Source: Eutrophocola salsuginis
Lineage (GTDB): Bacteria > Pseudomonadota > Gammaproteobacteria > Pseudomonadales > Pseudohongiellaceae
Direction of reading: 5' to 3'
Length of the DNA: 64,000 nt
NCBI GenBank assembly: GCA_038147195.1
Contig: JAYQTB010000004.1
Coordinates: forward strand, 496,001 to 560,000
Every line of letters begins with the position of its first letter. Position 1 is the first letter of the stretch. Under the pieces are notes generated by a model. The model saw only the letters and a program-made list of their open reading frames with translations, was not told the origin of the DNA and did no database searches. This document shows positions 8,639-17,741 of the stretch, piece by piece. The position numbers and the translations under genes were made by a program.

Positions 8639-11289
8639 GTAATTTCGCGTCTGCCCTGGGTGTGGAGACGGACGCCCGGGTCGAGTCGCTGGTAGACACC
8701 CAACTCGTCTATGCTCACAGTATCGCCGCCCTGACGACGGTACTGGTTTCTGTTCTCTTCGGTATCATCATCTCCCTGCAATTCATCCTGCCAGACGTCG
8801 CGGGTTCTTGGCTGTCTATGGCGTGGGGCCGTCTGCGCTATTCGCATACCCAGGGCATTATGATCGGCTGGCTGGGCAATGCCTTCCTAGCGTTTCTTTA
8901 CCATGCGGTACCGGTGCTGGCGGGCAGGAAGGTGACCAGCGCTATGCTGGGTCGCTGGCTGTTTGGTCTGTGGAATTTCATCGTGGTCATTCCCGGCTGG
9001 CTGCTGGTGCTGTACGGAATAAGTCAGCCCATCGAATGGGCCGAGTTCCCTCCTATCGTCGATTACTGTGTCATCGTCGCTCTGGTGCTGGCCGGCATCC
9101 AGTTCCTGCCCCCCTTTTTCAAAAACGGCTTGGAAGACCTGTACGTATCGAGCTGGTACATTATTGGCTCGCTCGTGTTCACACTGCTGGCATACCCCAT
9201 GGGTAACATCGTGCCGGAACTGGTACCTGGGGCCGAAAGCGCAGCCTTCACCGGCCTATGGATTCACGATGCAGTCGGCCTGTTTGTCACGCCACTGGCG
9301 TTATCCGTTCTGTACTTTGTGATACCGGCCACCACGGGCAGACCCGTCTTCAGCCACTTCCTGTCGATGCTGGGATTCTGGGGACTGTTTCTTCTTTATC
9401 CGCTGAACGGCACACATCATTACGTGTTCTCAGTGATTCCAATGTCGGCGCAGATGGGTGCCATCGCTGCTTCGGCTTTGCTCGGGGTCATCGTGATCAT
9501 CGTGGTTACGAACCTCCTGCTGTCTTCCCGGGGCGGCGGCGGTCTGAAAGGTGATACGGGTCTGCGATTTGCTATCATGGCAACGGTTTTCTACCTAGTC
9601 GTCAGCGTGCAGGGCGCGCTGCAGGCGCAGATGTCTCTTAATCGCGTCGTCCATTTCAGCGACTGGGTCATCGGGCATTCCCATCTTGCAATGCTGGGTT
9701 TCGCTACCTTTGCTGGTATCGGAGGCATCGTGCATGCTTGGCAACGCATACCCTGGGCCCGCTATAACAATGGTGCGCTGAACTGGGCATTCTGGTTGCT
9801 CACGGCCGGTGTGATCTTGATGTTTCTCGATCTAACGATTGCCGGTCTGGTGCAATCAATGCGCTGGTTGGATGGTTCGCCATGGATGGAATCCGTACGA
9901 CAGGCAAGACCCTACTGGCTTGTGCGGACCCTGTCGGCGGTGCCGATCACCGCGGGCTTCGTACTGGTGTTTATTGGCCTGGTCACAGGTCCCCGCGGTG
10001 CCGGCAGGGTGGCCATCTACGCCGCCAGGAACACTGGGCAGGCTTCTCCCAAGCAAGTTCCTGCCACGACAACCGGGCAGGAACCAGCATACGTCCTGCG
10101 TATGTCTTATCGCTTATCCGCGACGGCGGCCATCGTCTTTTTTTGCCTTTCGATAATTTTACTGGGTGTGCTGCCAGGCAGGGCGCTCGATGACCAGATC
10201 AGTGGCATGACCCCCGACAACGTATACGGGCTCAGCGAAAGTGAACAACGGGGACGAGTCATTTATGCCCGTGAAGGCTGTGCATATTGCCACACGCAAC
10301 AAATACGCTATACAGATGCAGACATGGCACGATTCGGTGCACCGACCCTCGCCTGGGAAGGGCAGTTTGATGCGCCGCACATGTGGGGTACAAGGCGTGT
10401 CGGACCGGATCTCTCGCGCAGCAGCGGAACCCGCTCGATGGACTGGCATTTTGCTCATCTGTACGCACCGCGCGATGTTGTACCTTGGTCGATCATGCCG
10501 TCATATGCCGGTTTTTTTGACGGGGCGGCAGACAAACCAACTCAGGAAGCCCGTGACCTCGTGGCCTATCTCGAATCACTTGGGCGCGCCCGGGAATTGG
10601 CCTGGCCGGACGGGGATGCACGTGCCAGGGCGTTATACCCGGACGACAGGTGGGCACAGATGTCTCTAAATGCACGCGCCCTAAATAATCACCCCGGCCG
10701 TCCACGCCTCGCTGGTAACTATCCGGCGCTTGCAGACAGTGCCATCTCCGGTGGTGAGCAATTGTGGCAAAGCTATTGTGTCGGCTGCCATGGACCGGAG
10801 GGCCGTGGCGATGGTCCCGCCGCGGAATGGATGCTGCCGAAACCTGCTAATCTGGGCGATCATACCTATACCAGCGATCGTCTGGCCGAAGTGTTGTGGC
10901 ACGGGATAGCCGGGACAGCGATGCCAGCCTGGCGCGACCTGCCTGCAGCCGAGCTGTCCGCACTCGCCGGTGTGGTGGCGTCCTTCCAGCTGGCAGAGCC
11001 TGTTTCAGTGGCTACGGCGTCGCAGCTGGTGCTGGGCGAAGCTGTCTATAATGCCAACTGTGTCCAGTGTCACGGGGAAGCGGGTGATGGCCGCGGATTT
11101 GCTGCTCTTGAACTGGCGATAGCGCCGACAGATTTCACCAGGGTCCGTCCGCATATCGGGCAAAGCGTGGCCGCGCTGGCCAACGGTGTGGAAGGCACGC
11201 CTATGGCGCCCTGGACAGACCGTCTCACTGAAGAAGAGATTTTAGCCGTGACCCATTACCTGCGTGCCTTCTTTGAGGAGCAGCTATGA
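8635..11289 (+). CDS. Fused cbb3-type oxidase: CcoN core + CcoO-like haem c domain + two more haem c domains
   Basis: An 884-residue polypeptide that joins parts normally split over CcoN, CcoO and CcoP. Residues ~1-470 are the haem-copper core with about 12 membrane segments: H71 (haem b), CuB ligands H211 ('WIHDAVG') and H261/H262 ('GTHH'), Y255 six residues before H261 as in the cbb3 active-site Tyr, and H348/H350 ('GHSH') for haem b3 and b. After another helix (~497-515) comes C549-AY-C552-H ('CAYCHTQQIR'), the CcoO signature, then two class I haem sites, C715-VG-C718-H and C809-VQ-C812-H. The retained Tyr argues for O2 reduction and against an NO reductase. It overlaps both neighbouring genes by four bases. 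Confidence 0.9.
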   Translation: MSNFASALGVETDARVESLVDTQLVYAHSIAALTTVLVSVLFGIIISLQFILPDVAGSWLSMAWGRLRYSHTQGIMIGWLGNAFLAFLYHAVPVLAGRKVTSAMLGRWLFGLWNFIVVIPGWLLVLYGISQPIEWAEFPPIVDYCVIVALVLAGIQFLPPFFKNGLEDLYVSSWYIIGSLVFTLLAYPMGNIVPELVPGAESAAFTGLWIHDAVGLFVTPLALSVLYFVIPATTGRPVFSHFLSMLGFWGLFLLYPLNGTHHYVFSVIPMSAQMGAIAASALLGVIVIIVVTNLLLSSRGGGGLKGDTGLRFAIMATVFYLVVSVQGALQAQMSLNRVVHFSDWVIGHSHLAMLGFATFAGIGGIVHAWQRIPWARYNNGALNWAFWLLTAGVILMFLDLTIAGLVQSMRWLDGSPWMESVRQARPYWLVRTLSAVPITAGFVLVFIGLVTGPRGAGRVAIYAARNTGQASPKQVPATTTGQEPAYVLRMSYRLSATAAIVFFCLSIILLGVLPGRALDDQISGMTPDNVYGLSESEQRGRVIYAREGCAYCHTQQIRYTDADMARFGAPTLAWEGQFDAPHMWGTRRVGPDLSRSSGTRSMDWHFAHLYAPRDVVPWSIMPSYAGFFDGAADKPTQEARDLVAYLESLGRARELAWPDGDARARALYPDDRWAQMSLNARALNNHPGRPRLAGNYPALADSAISGGEQLWQSYCVGCHGPEGRGDGPAAEWMLPKPANLGDHTYTSDRLAEVLWHGIAGTAMPAWRDLPAAELSALAGVVASFQLAEPVSVATASQLVLGEAVYNANCVQCHGEAGDGRGFAALELAIAPTDFTRVRPHIGQSVAALANGVEGTPMAPWTDRLTEEEILAVTHYLRAFFEEQL

Positions 11290-11468
11290 TTGTCAACGTG
11301 ATTGTTCTGTCCGCTCTGCTACTGGCAGGCTTGTTTGTCGCGCTCTGGATTCTGAGTGCCAATCTCCGCAGGCGTATCGAGGAACCCAAGCGCCACTTCC
11401 AGCAGCAGGTAGATGATTACGATGAGTATGTTGCGGCAAATGATGCCCATATGAGGCGCAGAAAATAA
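11286..11468 (+). CDS. Single-helix small protein of the fused oxidase operon (CcoQ/CcoS-like position)
   Basis: A 60-residue protein whose ATG overlaps the oxidase stop by four bases. Residues 3-24 form one hydrophobic helix ('VIVLSALLLAGLFVALWIL'), followed by a charged cytoplasmic tail rich in Arg, Glu and Asp. Size, topology and position match the small accessory subunits of cbb3 oxidases (CcoQ, CcoS), but there is no clear sequence signature of either. A role in stabilising or maturing the oxidase is inferred from coupling only. Confidence 0.65.
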   Translation: MIVNVIVLSALLLAGLFVALWILSANLRRRIEEPKRHFQQQVDDYDEYVAANDAHMRRRK

Positions 11469-11470
11469 CC

Positions 11471-12421
11471 ATGCCTGAATTCGAAATAAAAAGCTTGCTG
11501 ATTTCGCTGGTCACCACGGCCATACTTGGCGCTGTGATGGTGCTAGTGGCACTGCACAGGGAACCTGCCGATGAGGCTGTTGCCATGAATGGGGCTCCGG
11601 CGCCGACACCGGAATACGGCCAGCGCCTGCTGCGTGAAACCACAAAATATCTGGGTGCCGGGCAGAATAACCCGGCCATGCGGTACAGTGGTAATGGGCT
11701 CGATTGTTCATCCTGTCATCTCGAGAGTGGCACCTCGCCGGGCACACTGTCGCTGTTACAGACGGCTGAACGCTACCCAAGGTTTTCGGGAAGGGATGGT
11801 GGCGAACGCGACTTGCGCGACCGTATCAACGGCTGCATGGAGCGCAGCATGGCAGGCAAACAGCTGCCACGCGACAGTGTGGAAATGATCGCCATGGAAA
11901 GCTATATCCTGGAGCTGAGTCGCCAGTACGGCGCCATGTCGCCAGCCAAGACAGCTTTCATCGAACCGCCGAGATTTGTTGAACCCGATCGTCGGGCTGA
12001 CCTCGTTGCCGGTGAAATCGTCTACCAGGAAAAATGCAAAATCTGCCACGGAGAAAACGGCGAAGGACTGAAAGCCAGATTGGATATCGGTGAAGGGTAT
12101 ACCTTTCCGCCTTTATGGGGGCCGGACAGTTACAATAACGGTGCTGGCATGAACCGGGTGCTAACCGCAGCCAATTTCATTAAGGCACGCATGCCTCTCG
12201 GTCAGGCTGACCTGAATGACGACGAGGCGTATGATGTATCCGCGTATATCAATTCCAAGCCTAGGCCGCTCAAGGACGGGCTGGAAGAAGATTATCCGGA
12301 ACTGTTCCGCAAGCCGATCGACAGCCCATATCCGCCCTATGCCGATTCTTTTCCGCAGGAGCAGCACCAGTACGGACCGTTCGCACCTATACGTGCCTAT
12401 TACGCCCAGCAGAACAGGTAA
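11471..12421 (+). CDS. TsdA-like dihaem cytochrome c (thiosulfate dehydrogenase family), membrane-anchored
   Basis: A 316-residue protein with an N-terminal helix (about residues 8-27) that looks like an uncleaved anchor. TsdA joins two thiosulfates to tetrathionate in the periplasm. Family marks seen: 'NPAMRYSGNGLDCSSCH' (haem 1, C79/C82/H83), 'RINGCMERSM' with C122 where TsdA has the unusual cysteine haem ligand, 'CKICHG' (haem 2, C189/C192/H193), 'ARMPLGQADL' with the likely Met ligand, and 'AYDVSAYINSKPRP'. It starts three bases after the one-helix gene, so it belongs to the oxidase operon. Related SoxA-type or other dihaem proteins are possible, but the Cys motif favours TsdA. Confidence 0.82.
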   Translation: MPEFEIKSLLISLVTTAILGAVMVLVALHREPADEAVAMNGAPAPTPEYGQRLLRETTKYLGAGQNNPAMRYSGNGLDCSSCHLESGTSPGTLSLLQTAERYPRFSGRDGGERDLRDRINGCMERSMAGKQLPRDSVEMIAMESYILELSRQYGAMSPAKTAFIEPPRFVEPDRRADLVAGEIVYQEKCKICHGENGEGLKARLDIGEGYTFPPLWGPDSYNNGAGMNRVLTAANFIKARMPLGQADLNDDEAYDVSAYINSKPRPLKDGLEEDYPELFRKPIDSPYPPYADSFPQEQHQYGPFAPIRAYYAQQNR

Positions 12422-12842
12422 CAACACTGCTTCATTTCATCGTCTGCAAGATTATGTTTTTAATAAACTTTTATAAATTTTGTTATGCTGTAACTGGTCC
12501 AGTTTGGATATGATGGCAATCTGATCCCTAGCGCAGAAATTTATTTTTGCCATGCCCAGAAAGATTTGTTGCGGCGCTTATGTCAGGTAAGTCTCCTTGA
12601 AGCAGGGGCAAATCAGTCGCAACGACATCGCCCCGCCGGCTCAAATGGGTGCAGAGGGCAAAGTTATTCCATATCCTTACACTAAAGATTCAGCTGCGCA
12701 GCCTAGAAATTGCCAGGCTAATCAAGCCCTATGTCAGCGTCAGGTTAAAAGAGCAGAGAACCGCATCACGGCATAATCCTTCCTCCAGACCCGTTGTCTT
12801 CATTCGTTTACGACGTATCACGGCACATCGTCCAAGAACGAG
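12422..12842. other. Intergenic region, no gene recognised
   Basis: A 421-base gap between convergent genes. It begins AT-rich, then has no frame with a convincing start, ribosome site and protein-like composition. A 72-codon frame at 12649-12867 is Arg/Ser-rich and runs into the opposite-strand gene, so I do not call it. No clear terminator hairpin was found. Confidence 0.5.
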
Positions 12843-14222
12843 TTACAGGGTATCCAGGTCCAGATGATGCCTGAACAGTGGTAACCGTTCGTCAAGTCTA
12901 TGGCTGGCCATGATAATCGTGGTGCGGTGCTGGCTGCTAAGGTGTTCCATGAAGTACATCACACGGTGCCGATTCACATCGTCTAGCCCCTGTGTGGGTT
13001 CGTCGAGAACCAATAGGGCGGGCTGCTTGACCAGCGCCCGCGCCACCAGAACCAGGCGCTGTTCCCCGTAACTGAGTTGCTTGAAGGGCACCTGCACCCG
13101 GTTGGCCATGCCTACCAGGGCCAGCCACTGCCTGGCGTGAGCGATCTGTTCCGCCGTTGGCGTATCGTAGAGGCCGATACTATCGAAAAAGCCGCTGAGT
13201 GCGATATGCAGTGCTGATCCCGGAACGCGGTGGTCGCGGTGGAGGCCCGGCGACACGATCCCGATCTGTTTCTTGATATCCCAGATGCTTTCCCCTGTAC
13301 CGCGTCTGTAACCCAGGACTGAGAGGTCGTTGCCGTAGCATTGCGGATGATCCCCCGTGATGAGGCTGAGCAGCGTGGATTTGCCCGAGCCGTTGGCTCC
13401 GGTGAGCAGGGTATGGTCACCCTGATTCACCACCAGGCCGATATCGCTGAGTATCTCGGTTTCTCCGTAACGAACGCTACCTCTGCTTAGGTGCACAAGG
13501 GGATCGCCCGGTTCGCGGCGGGGTAAGTCGGCCGGCCAGTCAGGCATGGTAGCGGGATCGAATCTGAGCAGGGCGGTGACGGCGGGATTGTCCATCACGG
13601 CTTCCTTTTCCCCGTGGGCTACGAGTACGCCTTGTTCGATGATGGCGACATGGGTGTGCCATTCGCTGAGCTCATCAGCCTTGTTGAAGAGGAAGAGCAG
13701 CTGCGTTTTGCCCTCGGCCAGCAGCCTAGCAAAGAAGTTTTGCAGTTCAGCCCGTGTCTGCAGGTCAAGGCTGTCGTATGGCTCATCTAGCACCAGGAAT
13801 TCGGGCTCCTGGAGGATGATGCGCGCCAGCAGCGCCTTGCGGCCTTCGCCGCTGCTGAGCAGGCGGTAGCCGCGGTCGAGAATCTTGTCCAGACCGAGAA
13901 ACGCCAAGGAATCGGGAATGCCCCCATGCAGACCAAGCAGCTTCCGCACTGTGGAGCCGGGATCGAGGCGGTCCATAAAGTCGCTGTCATCCAGCTTCAG
14001 CTCTGCCTCGTAGAGGGCCTGCTGGGACTCGAAGGATAGGACCCCGATCTTAGTAAAGTCGTGACTCACCGAGCCATTCCTGAGCTGGGTATCACCAGTG
14101 ATGACACCTGTGAGCATTTGCTTGCCGGAGCCGTTACGGGCAAGCACAGCCCAGCACTCGCCAGTGCGAATTTCAAGGCGGTCCAGGCTGAGCTGGTCGG
14201 TTTGTATGTCCTGTAAGATCAT
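12843..14222 (-). CDS. modF: ModF/PhrA-like tandem ATP-binding cassette protein
   Basis: A 459-residue soluble protein with two ABC ATPase domains and no membrane segments, the architecture of ModF (also annotated 'photorepair protein PhrA'). Domain 1 has a defective Walker A ('ARNGSGKQM': Gln where Ser/Thr should coordinate magnesium) but keeps the signature-like 'LSSGEGRK' and Walker B 'FLVLDEPYDSLD'. Domain 2 is complete: 'GANGSGKSTL', signature 'QLSYGEQRL', Walker B 'LLVLDEPTQGLD' and switch 'ASHRLDE'. Its true role is unknown; molybdenum and DNA-repair links are both only by association. Two photolyase genes lie just beyond the next tRNA. Confidence 0.85.
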   Translation of the reverse strand: MILQDIQTDQLSLDRLEIRTGECWAVLARNGSGKQMLTGVITGDTQLRNGSVSHDFTKIGVLSFESQQALYEAELKLDDSDFMDRLDPGSTVRKLLGLHGGIPDSLAFLGLDKILDRGYRLLSSGEGRKALLARIILQEPEFLVLDEPYDSLDLQTRAELQNFFARLLAEGKTQLLFLFNKADELSEWHTHVAIIEQGVLVAHGEKEAVMDNPAVTALLRFDPATMPDWPADLPRREPGDPLVHLSRGSVRYGETEILSDIGLVVNQGDHTLLTGANGSGKSTLLSLITGDHPQCYGNDLSVLGYRRGTGESIWDIKKQIGIVSPGLHRDHRVPGSALHIALSGFFDSIGLYDTPTAEQIAHARQWLALVGMANRVQVPFKQLSYGEQRLVLVARALVKQPALLVLDEPTQGLDDVNRHRVMYFMEHLSSQHRTTIIMASHRLDERLPLFRHHLDLDTL

Positions 14223-14399
14223 ACCTAGGTCATTGTTTTTACAAGTATATGCCGTAGGCGGGCCATTATACCGGCATAGCTAGAAAAGTCGTTGAAATTG
14301 CTGGATATTAGCCCATTGAAATTGACTTAAACGGGCAAATACTGGAAAATGCATTCCTTCAAAAATCGGGCTAAAATTGCCCGGATTTCCACGAAAAAT

Positions 14400-14476
14400 G
14401 CACTCGTAGCTCAGCTGGATAGAGTACTCGGCTACGAACCGAGCGGTCGAAGGTTCGAATCCTTCCGAGTGCGCCA
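14400..14476 (+). tRNA. tRNA-Arg (ACG anticodon)
   Basis: A 77-base tRNA with encoded CCA. The acceptor GCACTCG (14400-14406) pairs with CGAGTGC (14466-14472). Anticodon ACG is at 14434-14436 in a 7-base loop closed by CTCGG/CCGAG, and the T arm reads GGTTCGAATCC. The wobble A should be converted to inosine by TadA to read CGU, CGC and CGA. The DNA after it is visibly AT-richer. Confidence 0.97.
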
Positions 14477-14728
14477 TTCTATAGAAATACTCATATATTA
14501 ATCATTAGTTACATGTATATCTCACTTAGATCGAATATATGCTTAAGAGTAGGAGAGGTGTTACATAAATTAATATAGGTATATTTGCGCTTTCGGTTAA
14601 TTACCTCCACGAACCATAAGAGACGGCATGCACGGAGTTATCGTCAACCATTGCTGTATGAGAATTAAGGACCAACTCCTACAGGAAAGCCACTAATCAC
14701 TGATCTAGAGTGAGAAGCGTCTCAGTGC

Positions 14729-16018
14729 TCATGCCAGCCAGCGTGTTCGATACGATTGATCAGAATCATACCGATCTGCTTGATCATCTAAATTAAATAT
14801 CCTCCCACCTCTAGGATCAGCTCCAACACCTGCAATATACGTCCAATTACCCCAGTTGCTTGCAACATCATAATCTACAAGCTGGCTCTCAAAATATGCC
14901 GCGCCAAGTCTCCAATCGAGATTGGATTCATATATTAAATAGCTAGCCACAAGTTGGCGTGCTCGATTACTAATCCAGCCGGTATGTTTGAGCTCACGCA
15001 TGGCGGCATCAACAATGTCGCAACCTGTTTTCCCCAAAATCCAATTCTTAAACCGCTCTTTGTCATGGTTACCTGAGATTGCGATGTCATTCGGGCCTTT
15101 ACGCCTGAAAAGTTTCCAATCATTCGCACGTGAGTACCATCTGAAATACTCGCGCCAGAGTAATTCGAAACGCAGCCAATAAGTTGACTCATTGGCTCCA
15201 TCGCTTGCTTCGTAATTAATTATGTCCCACCAAACTTTACGAGCTGAGATGCATCCATGCGCTAACCAGGCCGATAAGTGAGTCGATTGCATGGCTCCGT
15301 AAAACGCATTTCTAGTGAGTTTGTAATGAGATAAAGCCTTAGCATCTAAATATGAATTCCAGTATGTAATTGCTGTAGACTCACCCCCTTTGACCGACAC
15401 TTCGATGTGATCATTTATCTGATAATCTAATATTGTGGTTAATTCAGGAGGATCGTGCCAAGGTTGTACTGTACAGGAACTGAAATCAGAGATTTCTCTC
15501 GGTTTATCGGGCAACAAGCCTGAACCTTTCTCGATTATTTTCCTAAATTTTGAGAAGCTCTCTGGTAACGTATCTAGTGAAAAGGGTAATTGCTCAAACC
15601 GAAAGAGATCATCTGTAAAGACTATTTCACAATGATAACCCTCGATTTGAAGACGTTCTAATTCAAGTCGTTCTTCAGTGGCAATGGGTACATCACTGAC
15701 TACAGCGTTGATTGTGAATTCCAAATTTATTCGATTGATTGCATGGACGGGATCCTCATTACTTATCCAAAGTCCAGATCCGGCTCTAATGAGGTCGTAA
15801 CGTAACGATCTGAGTGACTCGGCACGGAATTTAGACCAATGCATACCGATTCGAGGTAATCCATATTGGTTGCCAGCCCAGCGTCTAGGTTCAAGACAAG
15901 CTAATGGAACCATTATTGCGCCCTTAGACTTTGCTAGGAGGTTTGCTCGTAAAAGCGATGGGTTGTCTGAGATACGGCATGTGTCTCTCACAAGACAAAC
16001 AATAATATCTGGCTTCAT
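14729..16018 (-). CDS. Photolyase/cryptochrome, CRY-DASH type
   Basis: A 429-residue flavoprotein of the photolyase/cryptochrome superfamily. The N-terminal Rossmann-like antenna domain starts 'IIVCLVRDTCRISDNPSLL'. The FAD domain has 'GGESTAITYW', 'LTRNAFYGAMQSTHLSAWLA', 'RFELLWREYFRW', and the DASH-typical C-terminal 'DYDVASNWGNWTYIAGVGAD' followed by 'PRGGRIFN'. DASH proteins repair cyclobutane dimers mainly in single-stranded DNA and may also signal blue light. It points the same way as, and follows, the FeS-type photolyase gene 145 bases upstream. The surrounding DNA is lower in GC than the rest of the window, suggesting transfer. Confidence 0.9.
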   Translation of the reverse strand: MKPDIIVCLVRDTCRISDNPSLLRANLLAKSKGAIMVPLACLEPRRWAGNQYGLPRIGMHWSKFRAESLRSLRYDLIRAGSGLWISNEDPVHAINRINLEFTINAVVSDVPIATEERLELERLQIEGYHCEIVFTDDLFRFEQLPFSLDTLPESFSKFRKIIEKGSGLLPDKPREISDFSSCTVQPWHDPPELTTILDYQINDHIEVSVKGGESTAITYWNSYLDAKALSHYKLTRNAFYGAMQSTHLSAWLAHGCISARKVWWDIINYEASDGANESTYWLRFELLWREYFRWYSRANDWKLFRRKGPNDIAISGNHDKERFKNWILGKTGCDIVDAAMRELKHTGWISNRARQLVASYLIYESNLDWRLGAAYFESQLVDYDVASNWGNWTYIAGVGADPRGGRIFNLDDQADRYDSDQSYRTRWLA

Positions 16019-16163
16019 TAGTTATGCATTTTCAGGAGAAATATAGATTGCAATAATGTACAGATTCTTACTGCTACTCTCTTTTTTAGCAAATCAAAAT
16101 CTGATTTCATGCAGAGAGTTTTCCTAAATAAATCTCCTTTTACTACTGCATTTCATTTTGGTT

Positions 16164-17741
16164 TCATAATAGTGACACCTGGGATGCGTTAATTGCATCT
16201 CCGCCTTCAGTTAGAACGCGATCCCGAAATGCTTTTGCTTGCGACCTGATAGCCTTCTTTTTTTCCTCACCAAATCTGTCAATGTTTTTGAGAACCATCG
16301 CCATTCTGGAGTTTGAGCTAAACCGATCTCGATGTTTAATTAAGAAATCCCAGTACAGATAGTTAAATGGACAAGCCATTTTAGTCTCTATTTCTTTCAC
16401 ACGATAACGGCAGCCTTTACAATAATTACTCATACGGTCGATGTATTTTCCGCTAGAACAATAGGGCTTTGAGGCCATCACAGCATCGTCAGCATAAAGC
16501 GCCATTCCAAGCGTATTCGGTAGCTCTACCCATTCATAGGCATCCGCATAGACAGAAAGATACCATTCACAAACAGAATCCACCGAACAGCCGGTTATAA
16601 GTGCAAAGTTACCTGTCACCATAAGTCGCTGAATATGATGTGCATAGGCATTTTCACGTGTATTTCTTATCGCTTCTGACATGCATGCCATGTCTGTCTT
16701 TGACTCATCCCAATAAAATTCAGGTAGAGGCAGGGATGCGTTGAGCGTATTTCTATTTTTATAATCTGGCATATATGCCCAATACAAGCCTCTCACATAT
16801 TCGCGCCAACCAATTATTTGTCGAATAAAGCCTTCTACTGCATTTATAGGTGCCTTTCCTTCATGGTATGCATCTTCAACTTTACGACATATTTCAATAG
16901 GGTTTAAAAGTCCCAAGTTCAAACTGGTGGAAATTAAACTATGAAATAGTGCGTCCTCCCCGTAAACCATTGCATCCTGAAAATCGCCAAACGAAATTAA
17001 TCGCACATCAATAAAATGTTGTAGCATCTCAAGTGCCTGATTTCGCGTAACAGGCCACCTAAAGTGGTTCTCACTTAATACGCCAAAATGGTCAGCAAAT
17101 TGGTTGTTAACTAACTCAATTACCTCTAAGGTAATTGGGTCTAGTGGCCATTTCGGAGCAATAGGCGCCGTCTGCTTATCAAACGCTTTTCTATTGTCAT
17201 GATCAAAATTCCACTTGCCACCAATTGGATCTTTGCCCTCCATCAATAAGCCTGTTGATTGACGGATTTTTCGGTAGAAGTGCTCCATACGAAGCTGCTT
17301 TCTGCCTTTTAGAAAACTATTAAACTCATCATGCGAACAAATGAAACGATCATCTGGAAGGATTTCAAACCGGACCCCAATTACCTCAGACAACCCCTCA
17401 AACTCTTTTTTTAAGCGCCATTCACCAGGTTCAGTTATAAGCCACGAATCAAATTTCAGCTGTTTCTGAATACGTTCAACCTCACCTGCCAGAGACTGAG
17501 TATTGTTTTTATCTGTCAATTTGACATAAATCACATCACGACCGGTCTGTCGAAGTGAGTCGGCGAAGTGGCGCATTGCACTAAAGACCAGCGCGATTTT
17601 TTGCTTATGATGCTTAACATATGATGCCTCTGACCAAACCTCTGCCATAAGAACAGTATCATTTCTCTTGAGATCTTTAATTGACGACAAACCAATTGAC
17701 AACTGGTCGCCAAGTATCAAGCAGCAACGAGACAAAGACAT
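16164..17741 (-). CDS. FeS-BCP/CryPro-type (6-4) photolyase with iron-sulfur cluster
   Basis: A 525-residue member of the bacterial photolyase group related to Agrobacterium PhrB, which carries FAD, a lumazine antenna and a [4Fe-4S] cluster and repairs (6-4) photoproducts. The N-terminus 'CCLILGDQLS' and the central 'GWREYVRGLYWAYMP', 'YAHHIQRLMVTGNFAL' and 'GCSVDSVCEWYLSVYADAYEW' are family hallmarks. The four cluster cysteines are seen as C353 ('DMAC'), C441 and C444 ('YCKGC') and C457 ('MACPFNY'); their spacing equals that of PhrB (350, 438, 441, 454). It lies upstream of the CRY-DASH gene, and the two were probably acquired together. Confidence 0.93.
   Translation of the reverse strand: MSLSRCCLILGDQLSIGLSSIKDLKRNDTVLMAEVWSEASYVKHHKQKIALVFSAMRHFADSLRQTGRDVIYVKLTDKNNTQSLAGEVERIQKQLKFDSWLITEPGEWRLKKEFEGLSEVIGVRFEILPDDRFICSHDEFNSFLKGRKQLRMEHFYRKIRQSTGLLMEGKDPIGGKWNFDHDNRKAFDKQTAPIAPKWPLDPITLEVIELVNNQFADHFGVLSENHFRWPVTRNQALEMLQHFIDVRLISFGDFQDAMVYGEDALFHSLISTSLNLGLLNPIEICRKVEDAYHEGKAPINAVEGFIRQIIGWREYVRGLYWAYMPDYKNRNTLNASLPLPEFYWDESKTDMACMSEAIRNTRENAYAHHIQRLMVTGNFALITGCSVDSVCEWYLSVYADAYEWVELPNTLGMALYADDAVMASKPYCSSGKYIDRMSNYCKGCRYRVKEIETKMACPFNYLYWDFLIKHRDRFSSNSRMAMVLKNIDRFGEEKKKAIRSQAKAFRDRVLTEGGDAINASQVSLL

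Noticed and set aside
8635..10100. Fused oxidase core as a nitric oxide reductase
   Set aside because: The active-site Tyr (Y255) is present six residues before the CuB His pair as in cbb3 oxidases, and the CcoO signature follows.
12649..12867. 72-codon plus-strand frame in the gap after the TsdA-like gene
   Set aside because: Arg/Ser-rich composition, no ribosome site, and it runs into the opposite-strand ATPase gene.
14477..14728. Attachment-site repeat of tRNA-Arg marking an integrated element
   Set aside because: I looked for a copy of the tRNA 3' end through 22360 and found none, and no integrase gene is present.
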